DNA of 64,000 nucleotides from Phascolomyces articulosus (Eukaryota; Mucoromycota; Mucoromycetes; Mucorales; Lichtheimiaceae): NCBI GenBank assembly GCA_025677815.1, contig JAIXMP010000014.1:744001-808000 (forward strand), in the 5' to 3' direction. The first letter of the stretch is position 1. Each line of letters begins with the position of its first letter. The position numbers and the translations under genes are program-made. Below the pieces are notes generated by a model. That model ran no database searches and was not told the origin of the DNA. It worked only from the letters and a program-made list of their open reading frames with translations. This document shows positions 1 through 12,997 of this stretch, piece by piece.

Positions 1-1080
1 TAAATGGCAGTATATTACTCCATAACAGCGAACAAGAGTGATGAGTAGCAAAGAGTGATATTTCATCTATGGCAATCATTTTAGATTATCAAATGCGATA
101 GTCAGTATAAATCCAAGTGGTATTTGTACAGCAGTGGTCCCTCTTCAACTTCAGCCTCATTAATTTCAAACTACCAGTACTACTCTTTAATTAAATACGT
201 ACCTAAACAATATTCATGTATAAATACAATATTTCTTGAAGTTCCTTTTCTTGTTCAGTTAAGCGATCTTTATAAAATTGCGCACCATCCAAATAGCAGG
301 GATGACTGATATTTTGTACACCGTCTTGATATCATATATTATTTGAGTTTGTGTTCTATAGCATGAATGCTCCACAAACTTAATAATATACACAGAAGAA
401 TATATATTTTACACAAAATACAAGCCTACATAATTCACACCACCTGCAAACAATATAGGAAAAGAGTTATATTTCAATTTTTGAACATGAGTTCTAGAAA
501 TTGTGTACAACTATCAACGCGCCAGTCATACATATATTTTAATGTATGTATGTGTTATAATCGAAGACCAGCAGACTTGCGTCATTTGACATGCGCCATA
601 ATGTAACCCAAAATAAAGTATCAAAGAAACATTGCATCGTTGTCGTGTCGATCCTGATGATAACCCAAATAAAGCAATCATATATCATACTTAACCAATA
701 AAGATCTCGGTTCATCAGCCATCCATGATATAAAATCATCGTCAACTAAGCCCATATTAAGCACACACGGCAGTTCTATATGTATAAAAACAGGATCGTC
801 TGTTTTATTTCTGTCCTTAGTCGATACTTCTCAATTAACCAAGCTTCTCACCTTGGCTTAGAAATTTGTTTCATTGTGTAACCCAATCCATGGTCATCAA
901 GTTCTATTACAGTATCCTTCTTTTTTTTGGCAGCCATCGCAATAACAATTATCAAGAAACTTTTTTTTTGTATATAACATACTTCAGATTTTGGAAGAAC
1001 TGCTATTAAAGTTATCTCTGTTACCTTTACTCTGATAACTACTTTTTTCACACCTAGGAAAAATCAAATTAAAAAGAAGG
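1..1080. other. Intergenic, no supported gene
   Basis: Only short open frames occur here, and none has recognisable motifs or a convincing splice structure. A minus-strand frame at 848-1051 ends in a plausible-looking hydrophilic stretch, but I cannot connect it to any other exon. The segment is the upstream flank of the decayed HET-domain gene that starts at 1081. Confidence 0.5.
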
Positions 1081-2839
1081 ATGTACATTACTTACTGTCG
1101 AAACCAAAAATCATTGGATCCGCTATTTACTGGACATATTCGGCTTCACTGTCCTGCAGGAGAGTATTGACCCACGTTTCTTGTTCGTGTTTCAGACTGG
1201 AAGAGAGTACCGGGCCATGAGGCAAAAAATGGTTATTCTGCGCTTTCCTACGTTTGGGCACAATCTGGGGAAGTTGTAAAAAAAAACAGAAGATGGTGAA
1301 TACGACTGCGTTGACAAGGGCGGGCATCGTATTGTTGAAGGGTATAATATGGACAAGGGAGCCAGATATTTTACAATGCCTTTAGTAGTAGAGGGAAAAG
1401 TAGTACGGCATTTGCCTGTGCTTTGTCTATCACCAAATGCTACGATAAAACATGTTACCTATGACCAGCTCCTTCAACAGTTATGCAAAGATTTTCTAAT
1501 TGAATACTTGTGGTACGATAAAGTATGCATCGATCAATCTAACAAAGATGCCAAACTACAAGAGATCAAGCAAATGCATCGAATCTACAGCAATGCTTGT
1601 TATACAGTGGCTATTGTACCTGAAGTCCATGTTTTTAATCCAAAATATCTTGATACCATAAATCCTGTTTTCGCAAAAACACAAGCATTTGTTAAAGCTT
1701 GGAACGACATAGAAAATAGATCACTATAGTGGAAACGTAGTTGGACATTAGAAGAAGCGATGTCGTCAAAACGTATTTTAATAGTTGGGACAGACACCAA
1801 TTTATGGCAACACAGTTTAAACACATGCAACATACCAACCACAGCTGATCTTTTATCCGCATATATGCTCGACTTTGTTAATCAGCACCAAGGAGGAGGG
1901 AGTGTTAATCAAGCACTTCATTACGCTCATTTTCGAAAAAGTGCAAAAGAACATGACAAAATTTTCTCATTGATCAATATTTTTCATGATATGTTTGAAG
2001 ACATGAAAATTGATTATAAAATGGACATTAAAACGGCCTTCAGTATTTTCTATCAAATGGTTGCATCAAAAGACTTATCTATACTTTGCTTTGGAGGAAT
2101 CACCCACAATGATGGCTCGAGATGCTTAGAAAGTACAATGAAGGACCACAGTCTACCTACTTGGACTGGTGTTTCTGGAGTACATATCGTACCTTATGTT
2201 ACTACCACGGTCACACTGTTTCAATCACCGTATTTTATTTGTGATGATATGTCTCTACATATACCAACCAAATATTATAAAAAGCTGCCTATTGTCCCAT
2301 TCGACTTCGCCTGCTTCTCACCGTTAGCTTCACACGATAAAGAACAATGGAGACAACAACAAACTATGTTCAAGGAACGACAGGAATCGATGGGTGTACG
2401 TAAAGTGGTGGCAGAAAGTACTGCTTTAATGGATTGGTCGATAGTTATGTACGGAATTTCAAATTTGTATGCTACTCATTATCATCACCCGCAGGATACT
2501 TCCTTCATGAAAATAAGACCACTCTCGTTGACCGAAGATTGTAATGAATGTGTTATTTTACCTGTTTTACTCAAATCCCATGATTTAGCTGGAACAGACA
2601 TTGGTGGGTCAACTTTATTAAACCAAAGAGCTGGCTATAACCACAATTATTATCTTCCTGTTATCAAGAAATATATGGACAATACCAACAGTGCAAAAGA
2701 ACAATACAAAGCTATTGGTATTTACTTTCTTGGTGGCCCACATTTTGGAGAGCTCAGTTCAGATGATCCAAATGAGATTTTATATTCAGTTTTTGGAGAT
2801 GTTGCCAATAACGAAGTAAAAGAGTTTATAATTAATTAA
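1081..2839 (+). pseudogene. Decayed HET-domain gene (full-length paralogue with frameshifts and stops)
   Basis: This is a paralogue of the intact HET-domain genes at 53853-55646 and 57347-59191. It begins with the same leader (MYITYCRNQ) and ends with the same tail (VKEFIIN). Four lesions are visible. A frameshift lies between about 1105 and 1160. An in-frame TGA at 1168-1170 falls where the intact copies have Arg (Tyr-Arg-Pro). A second frameshift sits in the A9 run near 1277-1287. A TAG at 1727-1729 replaces the first or second Trp of the WWKRSWTLEE motif. After that the frame 1760-2839 is open for 359 codons and retains the post-HET and C-terminal regions. Frames 1349-1729 and 1760-2839 carry HET motifs 2 (YLWYDKVCIDQ) and 3. 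A segment between motifs 1 and 2 is also shortened relative to the intact copies. No intron is needed to join the parts; the intact copies are single-exon. A read-through or edited product is not excluded but four independent lesions make it unlikely. Confidence 0.85.
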
Positions 2840-4305
2840 ATAAATAAATTTTACAACAAATAAAAGTGCAAACCAGAATACCTTTTTTTCTCAAATGATA
2901 AATGCATATTTTTACCTACAATTGTGAGGGGATAGATAAATAGTAGTAGTAGTAGGAGGAGGAGAAGTAGTTGTAGTAGGAGGAGGAGAAGTAGTTGTAG
3001 TAGTGATGGTGTAGAAATGCATCCAAATACAGACACCGTTATATAGATAAAAATCGCTTAAAGAGGGGCATGTATATATAAGAATGAATGTTGTATATGA
3101 TCGGCATACAAGATATGTGTGTACTTTTAATATAGATAATGATTCAGGCACGTATAGGTGCAGTTTGTCTTATAGGCTTATATTAACGAAAATGGGTTTC
3201 CCCTTAAATAGTACCGATTACTTGGGATATAATGATTTCTCCACCTACATTTTTATACTCCTATTGATTATTATATATATTACGTATACGTTATACTTAC
3301 AATAGAATAGTAATTATTTTTTATAATTTGGATATTTAGTAATACTTAATGTTTTATTAATTGATAATAGCTAATGATGATTAGTGAGGGAAGTAAGAAC
3401 GTAAGAATAGTAAACAATTACAAACATAACCACCATTCATTGATAATACGGAAGTGTCGGTAGCCATTGAAGGTAACACAGATCCGGGTCCAAAGAAGAA
3501 GCATGGGTATGGTTTAGTGTAATGGAAGCACCATCTTTGTTCTTTTCAATCATTCCAGCCAACACTTATAGTACGTAACATGAAACAATGTGTAACGTTG
3601 TGTGGAAATGATTGTCCATTTCATTCGGAAGATGTTCCTTCTTATTGTTATTGTTGTTGCCAAGCGTTAGTACTACTTGTTATACTACCTGTAGATTCCT
3701 TATTTTGTTATCATGTCAACAATAGTATCCTAATTTGTATAAACATAAGACGTGTTTTTTTTAATTTATTAAATTATTAATCACAATACTAACAATAAGA
3801 TGTTCTTCTTCTTTATCAACTAAACGGTGACGATGTTGATAACTTGTATTGATAATGATGAATAATGATGGAGAATGATCCACGGATATTTCCAGATATG
3901 TCTTTCAACCGCCATAAAATAAATATACAAATAACAAATAGCTCCCTGATCTGTTTGTAATAAATCTTCTTGTTGTCGTACCGTGCCTTTAGAAATTTTT
4001 AATATGCTCACGTGTTACACTATAAACGTTTTGTGTGTGCGTTTGCCACTATCCAATTTTGGACTGGACTTTAACTAAAAAAAAGAAGAGGAGACAAAAA
4101 AAAAAAGCAGGAGAAATTTGTGTGTGTTGTGGAATCTCGAAACGACGACGGCGACGACAACCTGACCGATCTTTTTTTCACCTCCTTCTTCCCTACTTTC
4201 CCCCTTTTTTTCTTTTTTTTTTATTGTTTCTTCTTTTATTATTATTGTTGCATTGCGTTGACGCATGAATTGATTTTTGTCGTTCTTGAACATTGTGCAT
4301 AGTCC
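2840..4305. other. Intergenic between HET pseudogene and formin
   Basis: AT-rich spacer. It holds a purine-rich trinucleotide and 24-bp tandem repeat (2937-3010) and pyrimidine-rich tracts at 4180-4250 just upstream of the formin start, which probably belong to its promoter or 5' leader. Several short open frames in the T-rich or A-rich runs encode only low-complexity peptides. No gene is supported. Confidence 0.6.
2937..3010. repeat. GTA/GGA-rich tandem repeat
   Basis: A GTA triplet run is followed by two perfect copies of a 24-bp unit (2951-2974 and 2975-2998) built from AGTAGGAGG and AGTAGTTGT blocks. It is a simple sequence repeat in the spacer downstream of the HET pseudogene. Confidence 0.8.
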
Positions 4306-5622
4306 ATGGATCTGTTTTCCAACGTAAGTGGGAAGCGGCGTTTGAAGAGTAATGCCCGTTTGCATTACAGTTCAAGACGCAATTCAATTGTTTCACCCGT
4401 CGTCGTGTCAACCAAACCTCAACAACAACAACAACAACAACATTCTGAAGAAATAAATGTCAACTCAACTAATGATAATGATGAACAACAAAAAGAAATT
4501 TTATTGTCGAATAATCGTAGAAACACTGCTCCGCAGCCTTTGAACCATTCAGGGGATCAACAACCACAACTTCAGGAACAACCACCATTCTTACCACAGC
4601 ATCCACAACAACAAAGAACTTTACCAAAACAACGTGCTACTCATTATACTAGTTTTCTTGCAAAACGCGCAGCACCTGTATTAACTCGTTCTTATAACTC
4701 TATGCCGTGTATACCCCATCGTGAACAGTGGGCTACTTTACCAGGTAAAGTGTTATCTTTCTTTATCTTCCTCTTTTTTTGTTTAAATGACATTGAAAGA
4801 CCAAAAAAAAAAGTAACGTAAAATATTAAAATGGATTGGGTACGCACGTTTTTTTCTTTTAGATTTTGATAATGAAAGTCATAGTCTGGGTGCATTGGAT
4901 AGTCCGCGACCTCTAGATGATTTTTTACATCCACATCATACTTCTCCTGATCCCATAGAATCCTGTAATCAAGAAATTGAACAATTGTTTCAAGAAGTAG
5001 CTGTATGTATTTTTCATTTTTCTTTGTTTGATTTATGATACGTGTTTACGGAAAAAAAAGTTGGAGGATGTATGGATGCCTGCGTGTATGTGTGTGCTAA
5101 AGAAGCATAATAAATATACTAACATGACTACCGACCAACCGCGGCCGGATTTTAATAAACTTTAGACGCGGCTTGATTTGAATTTGGCTGACGGAGATTT
5201 GAACGACCTATCGCTCGACAAGAAGCAATGGATTCTGCATAATGAAGATCAGTTGACCAAACAACTTGGATCCGTCGTTAATAATAAAGCTCGTCAAAAT
5301 ATGAATCGTGCAAGATCATCACGTAACTTGAATGGCAACAACAACAACAATAATAATACAACAACCTCCAAACCTGGAAATTCAAAACATATTGTTACTA
5401 CTCCCATTACTACCGTTGCAAATGCCCCAGCTGTGTCTCCAACAACACCTACTACGCCCATTAGTCCTAGTACTAGAAATCGCTATGGCCCTCCTACACC
5501 TACTTCCTCTTTTTCAAAATCATATATAAAACCATTTTTACGACCAGATAAAAAAGCGGATCGACTTTCTTTGGTCAAGGAACTAGTGAATCTTTTAGAG
5601 AGTAAACCGTTGAGGTAACAAA

Positions 5623-5660
<38 letters not shown>

Positions 5661-8600
5661 GTATATTAGAGGAATGATTTTATATATACTAATAGGATGT
5701 CAAAATTAGCTGGGTAAAACGGTTTATCGATGATGATGGCATGCGATTAATAGCTAGTGAAATGGCTAGATTACATAAAAAGACGGAAAAGTAAAACATT
5801 TTTTCTTTTCTTGGTATGCAAAACAACCTCAACACTGTTTATTCATTGCGTATTTGTTGTGAATCTAAAATAGGAAACAAAAAGACTTTTTACTTGAATT
5901 GGAATTGATCAAATGTCTCAAGAGTTTAATCAATAATGTCGTAAGTATCTTTTATTGCAGTTTATTCAAATATATATGGGACATGGATAACAATCATTTT
6001 TGAGCAAAAGAAGGAAGTTGAATAGTTATCATTTGGATTGATTGACCCAAAAACCGATTTTTATATATAATGCAGCATGGTATTCAAGAAGTGTTACGAG
6101 AATCTCGATATATTGATCAAATCACATTATCCCTACTTTCACCTTATGTTCCCGTTCGACAACTTGCATGCGATACTCTTACCTTTTTATGTTATTGTGA
6201 TATCCCCAATGGTCACTCTATGGTATTACGTGGAATGGAGTTACTTAAAAAACATGCAGATGGACAAGGGAGATTTGATGCATGGTTGGCTCCTTTTGAA
6301 AAAGTATTGGATGCACGAGGCATGATGGGTTCCATGGTGGGTTCCAATAAAGATTTTCTCAAGTATACTGGCATTTCTGAAAACCCAGAAGAACATTTGA
6401 TTGAATATGGTGTAAGTATAATCCCAAATAAAATACAATATCTATTCGTCATTCATTTATATATATATATGTTTACTCACTGTGACCCTCTCCACTATTT
6501 GTTTATTATTTAGCTTGCCAACATGTTGTTGATAAATGCACTTGTGGATCCAGAAGTAGTGGATGATTTGGATATCCGAGTTGCTTTGCGTAATCAGTTA
6601 TACCATGCAGATCTTACTCGTATTTTGGGAAAACTGTCACCTCTTGGAAATGAACTGTTACAGCGTAAAATGGATGAATTTCGAGAACAAGAAGAACATG
6701 ATGCAGCACTTATTTATGGTGATATGGTATTGAATGATGTGCTTGATCCACCTGAAATTTTGGATAATATTCTATCATCAGTCACTGGTACCGAGTCGTA
6801 TGATCTGCTTCGGAGTATATTGCAGAATCTCATGTTTGTTCCTGGTGATGAAGAACAAAGGTTTGTATGATAATCCTTTTGGTTCTTTGTGTTGATAAAC
6901 GTATATATATTCTCTATCAAGGGATGTACTAAAAACTATATACATGATTATTATATTCATTTTAAAATAGGGCACATTGTTATCGTATCCTTGAATCAGT
7001 CACAAGTCGAGTGATTCTTCAACAAGGCGAAGATGGTGACACATTTGGTTATGATGGCATGTATCATAATACGGTTGATTTACTTATTTCCAAGTTTGCA
7101 GAAGAAAATGAATTTGATCAAGCTCTGAGTGATGTGGATCAACATGCACCACCTGAAACATTGACAATGTCACATTCTCTTGGTACCATTGAGAGTGGTG
7201 AGTTTTATAAAGGGTTCAAGGGACATGAAAAAAAGGGGGAAACGTGCTGCATTGCATGTTTATATATGACATACATTCAAAAAGAAAGGAAAAAAATGTG
7301 AGAATATTAACATGATGGCACATTTTCATCCATTATTAGAACCTGAGGATCTTAAAGCAAGAGTTGCTTACCTTGAACGAACACTTCAAGTGGCTGATCA
7401 AGCAAACAGTTTATTACAAAAACAGATGAATGATTTGGAATTAGAATATCAACAAACAGTGGAAGTCATGGATGCACAAAATAAGCGACTTTATGACACG
7501 TTACGACAATTGACTGAATATGGCGCACCCACTGATAAACGTGACAAGCGTCGTACCCATCGCAATAGTCGAAAAATGCATCATTATAGCAGTGACGCTG
7601 ATATTAAAAATTGGGAGGCACAAACTGCACGACAAAAATCACAAATGGTAGGTGAAAAAGGATATTTTCACTTTGATTATTATTATGAACGACATATATA
7701 ACTATTGTCTTTTATATATATATCTGACTCATATTAATTATTAAATTGGTGTTATAGCAACAAGCCGAAGAACGATCTCCACTCGAAGAAGTGAACACTA
7801 CCAGTAGTCCATTCAAACAATCCTTTGGCTCTCGACTCAGTTCACGTGTACAATCTTTTGTCAAACGATCCAGTCAGCAGGATACATTTTTACGAAAGAT
7901 CATGGATCATTTATCCGAAGATTCTGGATCAGTACAAGGAACTCCTTCGACACCCGTTGCAGGAGATGATGCAAGCAGCATTATGAGCAAAAAATCAAAC
8001 CGTGCTAGCAGCATCTTTTCCTCTTTCTCCATTGCTATGAGCAGTACAGAAGATTTGACCGATAATAATCACATGTCACTCATGTCGAATAAAGGAGGTG
8101 CAAATGGATTTCATAGTAATAGAAATAGTATCAATATGGATACTGTGGATGAAGTGGTGACTACAACAGCAGTTGGAGATGCTGAAAAGGAATTGCCACC
8201 ACCACCACCGCCTCCTCCTCCTCCTCCTCCTCCTCCACCACCGCCTCCGCCACCACCGCCTCCTCCTCCGCCTCCGCCTCCGCCTCCTCCAGCTCAAGCT
8301 TCAGCTCAAGCTCCTCCACCTGCTATCTCGGTCACACCTGGTTCACCACCAAATCCACCTGCTCCGAATGGACCTACAACCAGCACCGGTAGTAATCGTG
8401 CAGCACCTCCACCACCTCTTATGATTAGCAATATTCGTCGTAAAGCAGCTGCGTTCCAACCTAAACGAAGACTCAAATTTGTCGAGTGGGAAAAAATGAA
8501 CTCACAACACATTGATGAAACAATTTGGAGTCAGTTGGAAAAGAGCATTAGTACTCCCAAAGAGAATACTGAAGCATCCATCGAATTCCAACTTGCACGA

Positions 8601-10681
8601 GCTGGTATTTTTGATGATATTGAAAAAATGTTTGAACAACGTCCTGCTATGGAATTAAAGGTCAAGCGTAATAAGGAAAAAGTACATGCATTAGAACCAA
8701 GAAAAGCATATAACTTGAGTAAGTTTCTTTTTTTTGGATGGATAGAGATGAGAATATGAAAAAAAGCAGATCATTTAGTTTAATTCTTTCTTTGTGATCA
8801 GATATTTTTATTACAAGTATTACACGAAAGGTACCCTTCAATGAAATCACATCACGAATTAAGAAAATGGATGGCAGTTTTGATGATGAACAAGTACTTT
8901 CCAACTTGATCAAATATGCACCTACAGCGGAAGAAATGGGTAAATTAGCACCTTATGTCTCTTCTGAATCAAAGCAAGATCGACAAGAACTTTCTTTACC
9001 AGATCAATTTTGTCTTGAAGTCATGGATATCAAACGTTTCAAAGAACGTATTGAATGCATGTTATTCCGCAGCACGTTCCGGGATCGTTATCATCAATTG
9101 CATAAGCAAATGACGGCTGTTTTTGATGCATCGCTTTCTTTAAAGAATGCAAAGGCATTTGGTGAATTATTGCATTTAATCTTGTTACTGGGTAACTTTT
9201 TAAATGGTAATACATACCGTGGTGGTGCTTTTGGTATTAAAATCGGCAGTATCAATAAGGTAATTTTTTTTATATTTTACAAATAAGGACAAACTATATA
9301 TGATTCATTTCTATAAACTAATTATGAAAATACGGTAGCTTGTGGATACCAAAGGAACAGCCAGTAATAGCACGTTTCTCCATTTCCTTGTGGAAACAGT
9401 CGAAGACAATTTCTCAGACATGTTGAATTTCTTGGAAGAATTGGAAGAATGTGGTGAAGCATGTAAAGTATCCAAAGCTGAAATGGTCAATGAGTTCCAT
9501 AGCCTTGAAACGTCTTTGAGCAAGATTGAGCAAGAACTCAAAGAGCATTATCCAGAATCTGAGGATGATGATGAAAATGATCGATTTGGTGTTGTAATGC
9601 GTGAATTCCATGAACAAGCCTATGGTGAATTCAAACGTTTATATCTTTTACGTAATAAGATGGGTGAATGGTACGATAAAGTGGTCAAATATTATGGTGA
9701 AGATCCTGCCAAGATGCATCCGGACGAGTTTTTCGGTATCTTTAAAAAATTCACATCTAGTTGGGAGGTAAGATTCTGATTACTGTATTTTTATAATATT
9801 GTTGTTGAAATGTGTGTTTTTTCTCTTACTAATGATTTATGTACTATTACTATAGCGGTGTGCTGGAGATGTGAAGGTTGTACGTCAAAAGAGAGAAAGA
9901 CTTGAGAAACAAAAGAAACGTGAGCATGAGCGACGAACTCGAGCTCGTAGCGGATCATCGGCTCGTAAAGGTGTTGATATTAGCAATTGTACGTATCATT
10001 CTTTCATTCAATTTTTACTTTATATACATATATTTTTATCAATTACTAACATTTTTTTTCTAAATAGATGCTGGCGGTGAAAATGGAGAAAATGCTATCA
10101 TGGATGGATTAATGAAGAAATTACGCATGGTAACAACGGGAGGCAACAAATCCACTCGGCGAAGAAACGAACAACGTAAACATCGTCAACGATCCAGTAG
10201 CCTTGTCAATGGTGTACCACAATCTGACTCTGTCTCTTTACGTGCACGTAAAATGCTTCAATCCATTCAAAGTGAAGACAGCACAAGTTTACTTTCAGCT
10301 AGTCCATCTGTGGTGGATTGGCCAGAGAATCTACATCAACATCACCATCATTATCATCATTCTCCTATGGATTACTCATTTCCTTTACAACCACCCCTTA
10401 CACCTTCATCTCCTCTCAATCCAGCTTCTGCAGGACCTAGTGGTGCTAATGTAGCCGCTAGAAGAAGAAGAACATCCGCAGATCATACTGCTCGAAGTTT
10501 TACTGCACCCATGATTCAACCTCCATTGATCCAACCGGTCATAGCACCTTTATTGGCAAGTAGTCGATCTACATCAACACGTGTCGTTCGAACACGAAAA
10601 ACAAGTAGAAAACCACCACCCTTTGATCGATCCTCATTACCACCTCGTGTTACTGGAAGACGTTTTTCAACAACAAAATAA
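4306..10681 (+). CDS. Diaphanous-type formin (GBD/FH3-FH1-FH2-DAD)
   Basis: Formins nucleate and processively elongate unbranched actin filaments at polarity sites, hyphal tips and septa; fungal relatives are Bni1 and SepA. I read 14 exons: 4306-4744, 4863-5002, 5166-5614, 5710-5790, 5874-5940, 6076-6411, 6514-6860, 6971-7197, 7340-7647, 7758-8718, 8802-9259, 9339-9767, 9856-9988, 10068-10681. They keep frame and give 1,662 aa. The order of parts is: a Q-rich N-terminus; a GTPase-binding/FH3 armadillo region (about 195-700); a coiled coil (about 697-760); an FH1 with 32 consecutive prolines (about 945-976) followed by more proline blocks; an FH2 (about 1030-1430) with GNFLNGNT near 1249 and LVDTKG at the next exon start; and a DAD-like MDGLMKKL at about 1470 followed by a basic tract. 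GBD plus DAD suggests Rho-relieved autoinhibition (family knowledge). The exon 4 acceptor was set at 5709 because the nearer AG at about 5698 breaks the frame. The start is the first ATG of the long exon. Confidence 0.93.
5626..5658 (+). repeat. 33-nt poly(A) run inside formin intron 3
   Basis: The intron between exons 3 and 4 of the formin opens, 11 nt after the GT donor, with 33 consecutive A. A branch-site-like TACTAAT lies at about 5690, upstream of the 5709 acceptor. Run length is prone to assembly or replication error. Confidence 0.9.
8196..8291 (+). repeat. CCN codon array encoding 32 prolines (FH1)
   Basis: A mixed CCA/CCT/CCG codon run sits inside formin exon 10 and encodes 32 uninterrupted prolines. 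Mixed codons argue for selection on the peptide rather than simple slippage. FH1 tracts bind profilin-actin. Confidence 0.95.
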
Positions 10682-11440
10682 CTGTATTGAATACCCCTAC
10701 CTCTCTACCTTTTACATTTTATTCATTTCATTATTATTATTATTATTATTATTATTTCTTATTAGATCATAATACGCAATAACATACAAAAAAAATGACA
10801 TACAACGACAAACAAAAAACATACACGCATTATTAGTATAACTTATTACTATCGTAGCAGTTATTATTCTTATTATTTATCTCCCTCACATTCCATCCTC
10901 ACTCCACCCCTCTCTCCAGTAGCAATACCTACAAAAACTACAACAATATTACTTCATATTATTCAAAACATCATTTTTTTATACTTTTATTTCATAACTA
11001 TTATTTTTTTTCCCTTCAAAAACAAAAAACCATTACTATATATTTTCATAGCATTTTTTCTTCTTTATATTACTATTCAAACATACAAAAAAAATCATAT
11101 ATTTATACATACAACACTTTTTTTTTTCTTACCCTTTCATTTTTATTTTTATTTTTATTCTTATTCTTATTCTTATTATTATATTAGATATTTCTTTTTT
11201 TTTTAACTTTTCACACCCCCTCATAACATCTTAAACTATAAATACAATTTTTTTTTATTATTCTTGTTACTAGTATTTTCTACGTAAAGATCAGTAAATA
11301 TAATAACTGGGTTGCAAAATGTTTCTTATCGCAAACACTTTTTCACCTTCCTATTTCTTGGATGATGGAGCAGGAGTGGCCCAATGGTTCATAAAAAAAT
11401 GTTTTATGCTTAGTAAATATTTTATTTCTCCCATCAGATT
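10682..11440. other. Formin 3' flank
   Basis: Very AT-rich spacer with an ATT microsatellite (10731-10756) just after the formin stop, then T-rich and ATTTTT-type runs. No gene is supported. Confidence 0.6.
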
Positions 11441-11444
11441 TGGT

Positions 11445-11600
11445 CTATTTCCCAAAACTTGGTTTCTTTGTCAGATTGATCGATACATTGGTTATCATAC
11501 CACAACTATTCGATTTGAAAATCTTTACATATTTGTTGAATAGACTCTTCGTAGGTACACGCTTTATAGTTGCACTGGTCTCAATGGAGGTAAAAATTGA
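11445..11600 (-). pseudogene. HET-domain relic (fragment around motif 2)
   Basis: The plus-strand text here aligns by eye with 55141-55270, the part of the intact minus-strand HET gene that covers ATIKHVTY, the LLQQICKDF helix and motif 2 (WYDKICIDQ). Shared blocks include ATTCGATTT, AAATCTTTACATATTTGTTG and CTCTTCGTA in the same order and spacing. In the minus frame it reads SATIKRV, then KIFKSN and CGMI, the same out-of-frame signature seen in the truncated copy at 53.4 kb. Flanking HET sequence is not recognisable, so this is an old, small relic. It abuts the retrotransposon-like scrap at 11698-11970. Confidence 0.75.
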
Positions 11601-11697
11601 ACCACCCGTTTTTCTTCTTCTCATCCTTTTTATTGCCGTATTCATTTCATTAACAGGTTCATTTCCAATCTTTGTACAGAATTGTTTCCAGGTACGT

Positions 11698-11970
11698 TTA
11701 CATGTAGTATAAACCTCTTTTGCAAATTCCTCTCTGTGATATATATATTCTGACCAGCTTTTGGCAGCCGCAACAATATTTTTTATTTGATGTTGATCGC
11801 CATTTTTGATAAGCAGCTTTTCTCAAATCTGCTTTCTTTTGGAATTCGGCATTACAAAACCAGTTCCACGATTTCGGTCTATCTTTGGTACGCGTCACAC
11901 TGTTGTTTAATACATCATGGATTGCAGGTAAACGGTTATCGTTAACACCCCACTTATCTGTATATTTCAA
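11698..11970 (-). mobile_element. Possible non-LTR retrotransposon (LINE) scrap
   Basis: A 90-codon minus-strand frame contains a Trp/Asn start (KSWNWF) followed by the charged stretch FQKKADLRKAAYQKW and a basic tail. Spacing and composition resemble the linker between the endonuclease and reverse-transcriptase domains of LINE elements, where an Arg/Lys-rich helix follows a W-rich motif. No catalytic endonuclease or RT motif is present in the surrounding sequence. I infer a short inactive fragment; an unrelated decayed gene is the alternative. Confidence 0.35.
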
Positions 11971-12997
11971 GCATAAATGATCTATTTATTTACTGTAATA
12001 AGTTTTGAAAAAGTGAAAGTGTAGTTACAAGTAATATTATTTCGTAGTAAGTGTTTATATATTGTATTTTGTCTTCATAAAATAAAAATGACAAAGTATA
12101 TAACAATAGAAACATCAGTGATACGTGTATTTTTATTCACGTTTTATGATGGTCAAGTTTTTAACATGGGTGTGGTATGGATAAGAATTAGAGAGCAAGA
12201 TTGAATGACAGATAAAAGAGACAGAAGTCTTGTGAGAATCGATATAGATTTATTATATGATAATAAAAGTAAAGATAAAGATGATTATATTCTAGTTTTA
12301 CAAGTACAGTATTTATATGTTTTCTTATCCATGCCACTTAATTGTTGATCATGGTAATTTGTTTTTATTACATTTGTTTGATATAACGGATATATATTAC
12401 AGGTAGTATTCATGGTGATATAACACGACATGAGGAGATATAATTATATTTTTTGTACATATATATATATATGTTGACCATTAGTCATTGGATGAATATT
12501 ATTACTTTTACACTCTTACTCGTACAGTGAGAAGGTATAGTAGTATCGGTGATAATATATATGAGAAGAAGTGTGGATACGTAGATATGCCACAATTATC
12601 AAAAATGAAAGAGACAACTATTTTCTTAAGATGGCTTAGGATTTATTACAACAGGCACATCAATCATCACAACAGTTGAAATGTTGTAGAGCATAGGTGC
12701 AAACCAATAAGCCCTGTTTTCTTTTTGAATAATGAACCATCCAATATCTCAACTTTATAATCATGGCTCGTGCACTCGGAATCATCCCGATAAGGTTGAT
12801 CAAGTACAAACAGTCATTATTAAAATGAATTAATTATTTCAAACATATAAAAAAAATACCAACAGAGTCATGTTTTTTTTAAAAAAAAAATTGATGTTTA
12901 TTAAAACGAGGAAAACCCACCCTATCCCTCAGTTGGTTGACCCAACTGCACTATGTCAAAAGACCCAAATGTTTTTGTTGTTCAGAAGGAAAAATTG

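Noticed and set aside
848..1051. 67-codon minus-strand frame upstream of the HET pseudogene
   Set aside because: Starts at a non-ATG codon, has A-run encoded Lys stretches and no supporting exons.
4075..4411. Lys/Arg-rich minus-strand frames upstream of the formin
   Set aside because: They arise from T-rich/C-rich promoter tracts on the plus strand and have no recognisable domain.
8076..8512. Arg/Trp-rich and Gly-rich minus-strand frames opposite the formin FH1
   Set aside because: They are antisense shadows of the CCN proline codons; the plus-strand splice structure accounts for the sequence.
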